64,000 bases of DNA. Origin: Amoebidium appalachense. Taxonomy: Eukaryota; Ichthyosporea. The stretch covers positions 8,184,001 to 8,248,000 of the forward strand of contig CAVNZM010000009.1 in NCBI GenBank assembly GCA_963693365.1, given 5' to 3'. Under the pieces are notes generated by a model. It had not been told where the DNA came from. It saw nothing but the letters and a program-made list of their open reading frames with translations, and did not search any database. A program made the translations under genes and the position numbers. This document shows, in pieces, positions 55,367 through 64,000 of this stretch. Each line of letters begins with the position of its first letter. The stretch's first letter is position 1.

Positions 55367-55519
55367 GGGGGCAGGGGAAGAGGCTGTGGTACCGGATAGA
55401 ATGACAGGCTTCACAGGGACATCTGGTGTGGCCTGTAGGTCGGGGCTGGACTGGAAGGCAGAAACAAAAGATGTGGCATCATCATGGGTGGGCAGACGCA
55501 CAAATGCCTGTGAATGTGA

Positions 55520-55567
<48 letters not shown>

Positions 55568-55601
55568 CTGTGTGAGTGAGTGTGAGTGTGTGAGTGAGTG
55601 A

Positions 55602-55647
<46 letters not shown>

Positions 55648-57588
55648 CTGTGAGTGAGTGTGAGTGAGTGAGTGAGTGAGTGAGTGTGTGTGTGTGTGTT
55701 TGAAACCCCCCCACCCCCCCCTCCCGCACACACCCCATACCCTTCCCCCGCACACATATACACGAGTTCGCAATCACTATGTAGTGGTTTAAATCTGATT
55801 GCCTCGTTTCAAAATGAGCCGCGGCAAATTTTACGGTCCGCTTGTCTCTATGGCTACAGTCCAAAAACCACATCAGGACTTTAAAGTCCAAAATATGAAT
55901 AGAAAACAGGTTTTGGCCGCCTAATTAATAACTTGACAAACAAAGCGGCACATATTTTTATATAAGCAACATGGGGTGTCCCGCGTTTATTTAATGGCCA
56001 AAACAAGCAAAAACGCTAATTTTGTCTTAGACGATCAGCCCAAGGGTCGGCCGCCGCCGCGGTCACCGGCCCCACAACCAGACGGTTTTCGTCGATTTTG
56101 ACGATGAAGGACGCGTCGGACTACTGCGACTCCTTATAACAATATTGCGCGTTTTTTTTATTTCCAACAACTTTTGCTAGTTGACAAAAACCTGCTTTCT
56201 AGGTGAAATCGGGCTTAAACTGCTCTTTCTAGGTTATTCAAAGACTTTTGGGATTCAATTGCGAACTGGTGTATACATAACCTGTGCAGTTTTGCTAACA
56301 CTGTATGTGAATATCTGATGTGTGAGTGTTGCAGTGTACATGTCCCTGTGCTGTGTGTGCCGGGGGTATCATACCAAGGCAGGGATGCAGCCGGGCGAGG
56401 GGTAAGGGGTGGGGGGGAAGGAGGGTGGGAAGGTGGGTGGATGGGTGGGCGGTGGTGGTGATGGTGGTGGTGGTGGTTTGGGGGGGGGAGGGGGGGGGGG
56501 GGGGGGGGGGAGGGAGGGGGGATGCCCGTGTGTGTTTGTGCGTGGGTGTGTGTGTGTGTGTGTGTGTGCCCGGGGGGGGGGGGGGGGGTTGCACGTACGG
56601 TGACCTTTCCTTTGTTGTAGTCCACATATGCAATCTTGCCGTACTTGCTGAGCGCATCCTGCAGGGTATTGCGAGGGTCACATGTATGCATGCATATTGT
56701 CCACAGGCACACACAAACACACAGGCACAGTCACACACCCACATCCACACACATGCAGGGACGCATGGACCCACGCACGCACACATGCACACACACACAC
56801 ACACGCACCCACCCAAACCCACACGCACACACAGCCCCCTCCCGTTCCCCTCTCTCCCCACCGCCCCTCTCTCCTCCCCCCCCACGCAGAGAGACACGAT
56901 CTTCCCTTTCCGTCACCGACCGGGCAAAAAAAAAAAACAAAAAAAAAAACAAAAAAAAAAAAACATTACCCACCTTCACAGAAGACTTTTTCGTGTTGGG
57001 GTTAAAGTTCTCCATTCTCACAATAACCCCTTCTCTCGTCGGTGCCGCGGGTTGCTCCCTTGCGTGGTTGGTGGGGGTTTTTGGTGTCTGGGGGGGCTTT
57101 TTCTTCTTCTGTTCGGCCTGTGCTTGCTTCAACATTTTCTTGTATGCCTCTTTCATCTCCAACCACTTGTGCCTGAAAAATGAAAATTCAAAAGGGGGGT
57201 CCGTTAGCAACCGAGAACTGGATAGGGAGAAGAGATACAAGCTCACGGGGGAGGGAAGGAATGGGAAGGAGGGCGTAGAAATTTAAGGAAAAAACACACC
57301 CAGCAAGACAGTGACAGCCACGAACGATCGAGAGGAACATACAGAAACCGCGAAAAACGGGGGTTTTGAAACGGGTTCTCAGAACAAGAAGAGATGTAGA
57401 GACTAGAAGGACAGATAGAGGGTGACACAGAAACACACACAACGTCGGGCCGGAACTCTCTACATGCATCAACGCACATGAGACCATCACAAGAGAAATC
57501 GCCCCCTCCCCCCCCCCCCCCCCTCCCTTCCCCTCCCAACCACCACTTCCCCCTGCCCTTTCGACTCGCCTAGAATTACCCATACCCC

Positions 57589-57619
<31 letters not shown>

Positions 57620-58579
57620 AAAAAAAAAAAAAAGCGGGACACCACCACCCACCCATCCACCGGGGCTTCATTCACATCCAAAGCGTAAACACGAAACCAA
57701 AGCGCTGCCTTAAGGTAACTTGGGGGATGGATTTTCGCTCAAAATTGGGGGTGCGCATCAAATCGAGATCGACCAAATTCCATAATTGATCCAGCTTGTC
57801 AATCGAGGCCAAAAATCCGAAAGTTCAACTTTAAATATAAACCCCATGTCGATTGTGAGAGAATTAGCGACATACCAGGGAAGAAAATGACATGTCAATT
57901 ATAAAGTGGGGGGCGGTTAGTTATATTGGAAAGGTGGCATCCCTTGGAAAAATCAAGTTTTCCCGTTCTGCACTTCTTAGCGTAAGCAATTAGAGAGAGG
58001 GTAGAATTCGATTTTTCCAGAGGCTGACACCTTTCCAACATAACTAATTACCCCCTACTTTATTAGTAGGTTTCATTTTCTCCCCCGGTATGTGCGCTAA
58101 TTCTCTGAGAAAATAGTGTTGAAATTTTGACCGATTTGAGATAAAAGCCCCAAATCCGACAATTTCAGTCGACCGGCAAGCTTGAATTTTATGGATCTGA
58201 TCGATTGCATCCCCCCCGATTTAAGCGAAAATCCATCCCCCAAGTCTCCTTAGGTCAAAAATCACATTCCGATTACATTTCATCTTTCTCTCCCCACCTC
58301 CATTTCTCTTACATCCAGCACTCATCCTTTAAGCAACCGTCTCCTACCCCTCCTATGTACTCCCCCTCCCCCCTCCCCCCCCCCCCACACCCACCCACCC
58401 CCGCACACCCACCCACCCACCCACCCACCCACACACACACACGTACTTTGTCATCACACTGAGCTCTGTTGTGACGGCATTGTCTGCTGATTTGTGGACG
58501 GTTTTTGAATTCGCAGCGGTTTGGGCTTCGTCCGGGGTGGCAAATTCGATAAACGCAAACCCCTTGATCACACGGTTCT

Positions 58580-58610
<31 letters not shown>

Positions 58611-59002
58611 GGGGTTGTGAGTGAGTAAGTGAGTTTGAATGTGTGTGTTTATGTGCATGTGCGCGTGTGTGTGTGTGCTTATGTGTATGTGTGCGCACGC
58701 GTGTGTGTGTGTGTATGTGTGTGTGTGCGCGCGCGTGTGTGTGTGGACATGTGTGTTTGCCCCTTTCCCCCCCCTCCCCCCTTCTCCACCCACGGATACA
58801 GAACTAAACACACACGTACAAGCCACAATATGCCTCGTGCAAACTATTCCTGGACACCCCCGAGTCCTACAGTGCACCACATATCCATGTGTGAGTTGGC
58901 ACAAATATACATCTTTACAAACCATCGCGTGCACGCAAACACACATACATATATATACGCACACCCACACATCCACCCACACACACACACAGAAGCACCC
59001 CC

Positions 59003-59033
<31 letters not shown>

Positions 59034-59063
59034 AAAAAAAAAAAACCAAACCATGCCCCCCCC

Positions 59064-59094
<31 letters not shown>

Positions 59095-59400
59095 ACACAC
59101 ACTTCCATACACCTCCACCGCCACCCCATCCTCACCACCATTCCAACGACATACACACCGCCCCCCAGCCCACCAAAACAACACACACACACACAAATGT
59201 ATGCATAGGAACACATGCCTACCAAGCCAATCATCTCACTTATCCTCATACCGCGACAAACACACAAATCCACCCACCCGTCCAATCATTCCACTTGGTT
59301 CTTTTTAAACCCCAAGAAAAACTCAACCCCAGCCCTACAACCTAACTGTTTCACCCACCCACCCACCAAACCCGCCATCCACCCATATCCATAACATGTT

Positions 59401-59434
<34 letters not shown>

Positions 59435-59996
59435 ACCCACCACCACCAATGCCCCCCCCCCCCCCCCCCCCCCCCACACCCACACACACACACACACACC
59501 CACATCCACACCCACCCACCCACCCACGGTACCTCGAATCTTGGCAGGCTGACATAAGTGACGTCACCATACTGGGCAAATATTTTCTGCAGCATGTCGT
59601 GGTCACAGCCGGGGGGCAGATTCTCCTGTGTGGGTGCATTATCGGTTAGCTGGGTGGGGCTATGCAATACCCGTGAGAGATGCATAGGTGCGGAGGTACA
59701 TGTGTGTGTGTGTGTGTGTGTGTAGGTATGTCCACATATGCTACAACCACACACACACACACACACACACATTCTCCCTCCCCCCCCCCCCCCCCCCCTT
59801 CTTCCTGGCCCTCCACCCCCCCGCTCCCGTTTTATCCTCTCCCCCCACCCCCCTCCTTTACCCCCCCTTTTTCTCGCCCTCTACAACTCTCCCACCTCTC
59901 TATCTCCCTGTCCCCCCCCCCCCCCCTTTTTTACGTGCATAAGTGTATGTGTATGCGTGTTTGTGTGAGCGCGCGCGTGTGCGTGTGTGTGTATGT

Positions 59997-60043
<47 letters not shown>

Positions 60044-60773
60044 GCACGCTTTTTGTGTAAACACCAGTGTTCAGGAACGTCCACAACACACAATCATTTA
60101 AGGGGCCGTAAACATCAGCCGTGCCTTATTAGCACCCATAACTGCATGTTCGACTCCCAGCAACCACACACACACAAATGACGTGAGAACAGCGATTGGC
60201 TCTATGCATTAGTGAGTAAAAGCACAAAAACACGGTCACCGCACCAAGATCATACCAAAATGGGAAAGTAACGATTTTGGCGTATGCGCGCCAAAGAGAA
60301 TGCACAGGAAAAAAAGGAAAACGTAATGGATATTAGGCTACACCCACCGCGTATATTGTCCGATCATCAACATTTGCAGGTTGCACGAATGGTACCCGCC
60401 GCCTGATGGCCTTTTTCTCCTTTGACACCTGTGTGAGAATATGCGCCCAATTAGCAAAACCACTAACACAGTTTACGCTTCTTGTCCTGCCCTTAGCCAA
60501 CCAACAACACCTCCACCCATTCACCTACATACCGACCACAAATACCAAGAAGAAGACGGGGAGAAAAATCGCCTGTCCTTTTTGATCTTATCTTCAGACT
60601 CCAGCACGCACATATCACTCTTTTTTTGATGTCTCCCCCCCCCCCCCCCCCCCCCCCCCCCAACACACACAAACACGCACAAAAAAAAAAAAAAAAAAAA
60701 AAAAGACACACACCATTATCCCACTCTACACCCCTGTACCCTTTCCTTTCAATCCTCTCTTTGAATTTTCTAA

Positions 60774-60806
<33 letters not shown>

Positions 60807-60922
60807 CAAAAAAAATCTGATCCAGTATTATTGTACTATTTGCACACCATCCTGTCATCTAAAGCGAAAAAATGCCCGTGTCCATGTGTTTGTGCTTGCA
60901 TGTGTGCATGTGTTTCTACGCA

Positions 60923-60986
<64 letters not shown>

Positions 60987-61052
60987 TGTGTGTGGTGCTT
61001 GTAACAGTGTGCCATGTATGTGTGCGCAGGCACGCGCATGCGTCCTTGTGTG

Positions 61053-61117
<65 letters not shown>

Positions 61118-62213
61118 CTGCGTGTATGTCTGTGTGTATATGTGCCTGTGCAAGCACACACCTCGACAAGTGTTGAGTTCTTGAGTGCACGGAGTATCCT
61201 ATCCGTGTCTGTGGTCAACACCTTCATCTTGTTGAAATTTCCAATCACAGCCACTGGAATCCCTGCAAACAAACAACAAAAATCAGCACGAATCTTGTTT
61301 TCAGTTCCCCCCCCCCCCCCTTTTTTTTTTGTGCGGCCAAAAGGAAAAAGTACCAAACAACAACCCGTCCTGATCAGCAACCAGGTAGCAGAGGGTACAC
61401 TACCATCCCCCCCCCCCCCGGGGGGGGGGGGGAATAGAGATAGAGAGAGAGAGAGAAACCAGGAGGAAAGCCACCAAGGAACTACACACCATAGCCACAC
61501 ACAAATTGCACCTGCTGTTCTTTTTTACCCCCCCCCCCCCCCCCCCCCCCCCCGCCCTGGGGGGCCCGCGCCCGCCACAGGGGCCGAAAAAAAAAAAGGA
61601 CAACAGAAAAGAAAGGGGGGGAAAAAGGGGAAAGATAAAGAGAAAAAAACGAAAGAAAGAAAGGGAAAAAAAAGAAAAAAACAGGGGGGGGGGGGGGGGG
61701 GAGGGGGGAGGGGGGGGAGGAAGGCCATCCCTCATTCCCTTTACACTCCACCTAACACCACTCCATACCCACACAAATCACAACACGAATGCATCGTAAG
61801 CCACAGCACTATTCATCTAGCAAGCCCCCAACCATCGAAGCACCTCCTTTCCCCCCTTCCCCCCCTCCCCCCCCCCCCCCCCCAAAAAAAAAAAAAATAA
61901 ATAAAAATAAATAAATAAATAAATAAATAAAAATAAAGGAAAAGGAAAGAAAAAAAAGATTAAATACAAACAAACACAATACACGCAGAAAAACATGCAT
62001 ACAAACACAGCAATAAAGAGAAAACTAGATATACATAGACACGTCCCTATTGCCGCCCTAGGCACGAACATGCATGACCCGCGCATCGAGTGCACACCTC
62101 CATCTTCCCCCCCCCCCCCCCCCCCCTGCCTCGTCTTCACACACACACACGCACACGCACACACACACCCTTCCCCCCTTTCCCCCAAAACACACATACG
62201 CACACCCGTCCAG

Positions 62214-62250
<37 letters not shown>

Positions 62251-62305
62251 CCTCACCCACCCACCAACCCACCCACACCCACCCACCCACCCACACACCC
62301 ACCAC

Positions 62306-62348
<43 letters not shown>

Positions 62349-62516
62349 ACATCCGTCCTTGGCCTGGTCTATCTCGTGCTTCATGAACCTGTCTTTGCCC
62401 AGGTTGGAATCCCCAAAATAGAACTCCACCTGCCTGACTATCCTCTCGTCAAGACCCTCCTTTCCACCCGCCATTTTCCGGACGCCAATGGCGGAAAACG
62501 TTTCAAGAAAGCTCAA
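52456..62516 (-). CDS. LARP7-type La-related protein (La motif, RRM1, xRRM)
   Basis: Exons: 62,516-62,351; 61,262-61,162; 60,428-60,348; 59,625-59,533; 58,577-58,447; 57,172-56,974; 56,658-56,599; 55,507 to about 55,393; probably 54,419-54,381; 53,199-52,456. Splice phases agree through exon 8. The exon 8/9 junction and exon 9 are uncertain. La motif (exons 1-2): [33 protein letters not shown]1 (3-5): [44 protein letters not shown] in exon 6 matches the LARP7 stretch before the xRRM. xRRM (6-8): [15 protein letters not shown] (the Y-x-D RNP3 site) and [14 protein letters not shown]7/p65 proteins bind the 3' end of 7SK or telomerase RNA in the nucleus. Exon 10 adds 247 mostly Lys/Glu residues; RRM1-xRRM spacing is short. 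Confidence 0.85.
53255..53361 (+). repeat. Dispersed short repeat, copy 4, in the last LARP7 intron
   Basis: Contains ACACGGAACACATAGACAAC, GAGTATGCATAATAAGCAG and CCCATCCTCAGGG. It lies about 55 bp upstream (gene sense) of the exon 10 acceptor. Confidence 0.8.
53909..54061 (+). repeat. Dispersed short repeat, copy 5
   Basis: The most complete copy, from a G run and TTTGAATGCGGAACACAG to AAGCAGAGCCCATCCTCAGG. Closest to copy 2, with a 20-bp insertion containing GAGAAGCATGGTGC. Confidence 0.85.
55514..55701. repeat. (GT)n/GTGA microsatellite, intron 7 of LARP7
   Basis: Two (GT)n blocks separated by GTGAGTGAGTGT repeats, themselves duplicated. On the gene strand this is a (CA)n tract ending in the CATTCACAG acceptor of exon 8. 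Confidence 0.9.
57707..58254. mobile_element. Foldback (full-length inverted repeat) element in a LARP7 intron
   Basis: Two arms of about 250 bp are inverted copies of one another: outer ends TAAGGTAACTTGGGGGATGG against CTAAGGAGACTTGGGGGATGG (reverse complement), inner parts around TTAGTTATATTGGAAAGGTG. The loop is near 57,970-58,010. It lies between LARP7 exons 5 and 6, so the pre-mRNA would fold into a long hairpin. No coding capacity. A clear target duplication was not found. Confidence 0.75.
58990..59520. repeat. Poly-C, poly-A and (CA)n blocks in LARP7 intron 4
   Basis: Poly-C runs at about 58,998-59,023, 59,056-59,080, 59,401-59,434 and 59,451-59,475, with A and (CA)n between. On the gene strand the intron starts with GTGGGTGGGTG plus poly-G and ends with poly-C plus (CA)n. 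Confidence 0.9.
60928..61117. repeat. Two (GT)n arrays in LARP7 intron 2
   Basis: About 60,928-60,994 and 61,062-61,116. On the gene strand they are (CA)n downstream of the exon 2 donor. Confidence 0.9.
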
Positions 62517-62880
62517 AAATGTAAATTACAAAAAAAATCAGTTGGGGATCCGAAAAGGAACCGACGTTTTAGAAGGGGAAGCAGATTGACCTCGATAAAG
62601 TGTAGGTGTATCCGGGCACTCGGGTTTTGGGGGGGCCAAAAAAAATAAAAAAAAGGCAACAGAAATCTAATTACCGTCCAGCAGTCAACCTGTGGAATGA
62701 TAGCAGAAGTAGGTGGTCAGCAAATCACACAATCAGTTGTCATCCCATTATTACAATACTAGAGTGCCATTGGCAGGGCGGCCGGACGGAAAGGAGGGGG
62801 GGAGGGGCCGGGGGGGGGGGGTGGGGGGAGGGGGGGGAGATAAAGAGCGATAGAGCGACAGAGCGAGGCGTGGAGAGGTG

Positions 62881-62970
<90 letters not shown>

Positions 62971-63023
62971 GAGAGAGAGAGGGAGAGAGAGAGAGAAGAG
63001 AGAAGAGAGGGGGGGGGGGGAGC

Positions 63024-63073
<50 letters not shown>

Positions 63074-63578
63074 AAGGGAGGGAGGGAGGGAGAGGGAGAG
63101 AGGGAGAGAGAGGGGGGGGAGGGAGGGAGGGAGGGAGTTGGGAGCGAGGAAGAGGGTGGGGGGAGAGGGGGGAGGAGAGATATATAGATAGAGGGGGGGG
63201 GGGGGGGGGAGGGAGACAGAGAGAGAGAGAGAGTGTGTGTGTGTGTGTGTGAGGGAGAGACCGAGGAAGAGGCAGAGAGGGAGAGACGAGAGGGAGAAAG
63301 CGGAGGAAGGAGAGACGGGGGGGCGCGGGCGGGGGGGGGGGGGGGGGGGGGGGGAGACGAGAGAAAGAGATTGTGTCTGTGTGCGTGTGCGTGTGCGTTT
63401 GTGTGTGTGTGTTTGTGGGCGGGGGGAGGGGGGGGGGGGGGGAGGGAGGGATGGCGGGGGGTTACGTTGAAACAATTGCAAGGGAATGGTGGTGAAGGTC
63501 TAGCTGCCCATTGGTGTTCATAAAACACAGTCTTACAAGAACACACGAAAAAGAGAAGGAACGAATCATATACGCATA
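62517..63578. other. Upstream region of LARP7 and (GA)n desert
   Basis: About 360 bp upstream of the LARP7 ATG without clear core promoter motifs, then (GA)n (62,883-63,067 with interruptions), poly-G (63,193-63,208; 63,332-63,353) and short (GT)n. No gene; long Ser/Leu or Arg/Glu frames are repeat artefacts. Confidence 0.75.
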
Positions 63579-63995
63579 ATGCTCGTAAGCAGGAAAGAAG
63601 GCGTTAGTAAACGAAACTTGCTGGACGGAGAAGCTGGAGTTCAGGTAGGAGCTGTGCAGGAAGTGAACAGGAGTGCAGAATTTGGCGTTGGATGTTCCAT
63701 GAACTTTCAGCATCCATCCATTAGGTTCAATTCAACTAGTACCCTAGAGTTTCAGAGTAGGGAAAACTCAAAAAAGAAGAACACAATCAAGTGTTTATGT
63801 CCAGACATGGCAAACATCAATAACGGTCAAAGGCGGAAGAACATTCAGGCATGCAGAGTTTACTATCTTTTAGATGCAGTGAGGAAGTGCCTCGAAGCTG
63901 GTGCTACGGATAGTGTAGCAGAATGCTTACCTAACTATGTCGAGTTGTTTCCACTCAACTCATTTCGAAGAAGGAACATAGGCCTAACTCTGTGA
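63579..63995 (+). CDS. Unassigned 138-codon open frame
   Basis: From an ATG at 63,579 to a TGA at 63,995, in non-repetitive sequence with balanced composition. No family is recognised. The C-terminal half has Cys residues and a helical stretch (ACRVYYLLDAVRKCLEAGA). There is no repeat bias, which makes it better than other orphan frames here, but chance is possible. Confidence 0.3.
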   Translation: MLVSRKEGVSKRNLLDGEAGVQVGAVQEVNRSAEFGVGCSMNFQHPSIRFNSTSTLEFQSRENSKKKNTIKCLCPDMANINNGQRRKNIQACRVYYLLDAVRKCLEAGATDSVAECLPNYVELFPLNSFRRRNIGLTL

Positions 63996-64000
63996 ACCGT

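Noticed and set aside
62606-63546. Open frames of 190-270 codons on both strands
   Set aside because: Arg/Glu or Ser/Leu repeats from the (GA)n desert.

Overview
The window is nuclear DNA of an intron-rich eukaryote. The host genes seen are a LARP7-type protein, a BAG-domain co-chaperone and a CBM21 glycogen-targeting subunit of protein phosphatase 1. The last of these fits a glycogen-storing, opisthokont-like lineage (unicellular holozoan or similar) better than a plant. This placement is inference; no rRNA or tRNA gene was recognised. The DNA is unusually rich in long G/C homopolymers and in (GT)n, (CA)n, (GA)n and (TA)n tracts, which create most of the apparent open frames.

Positions 1 to about 32,080 are a nest of transposons. 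A Ty3/gypsy element on the minus strand (gag 25,319-23,985, protease 23,413-22,782, reverse transcriptase 1,719-1) is cut by a Ty1/copia element (1,720-22,781; LTRs 708 bp, target duplication GTTTT). That copia element is cut in gag codon 12 by a 14.65-kb element with terminal inverted repeats (2,540-17,194; duplication CAATA). A second copia element (25,843-31,720; LTRs 765 bp, duplication CTCCC) sits upstream of the gypsy gag. At the GTTTT and CAATA sites, the host frame becomes continuous if the insert and one duplication copy are disregarded.

The 14.65-kb element carries two divergent intron-containing transcription units around a repeat-rich centre (about 7.4-11.5 kb), subterminal repeats at both ends, and a tandemly triplicated exon. 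I could not assign it to a known superfamily. It is the main candidate for something undescribed.

From 32 to 46 kb lie a LINE reverse-transcriptase relic, two copies of a roughly 1-kb TA-flanked TIR element in opposite orientation, the BAG gene (35,365-35,964), several copies of a short dispersed repeat next to poly-G, and long microsatellite deserts.

From 46 to 64 kb are the PP1/CBM21 gene (plus strand, from 46,347) and a LARP7-like gene of about ten exons on the minus strand (62,516 to 52,456). The LARP7 introns are dominated by microsatellites, and one holds a 550-bp foldback element. The last 1.4 kb is a (GA)n desert and one unassigned open frame. Several coding breaks fall in G/C homopolymers, so some may be consensus errors rather than real mutations.
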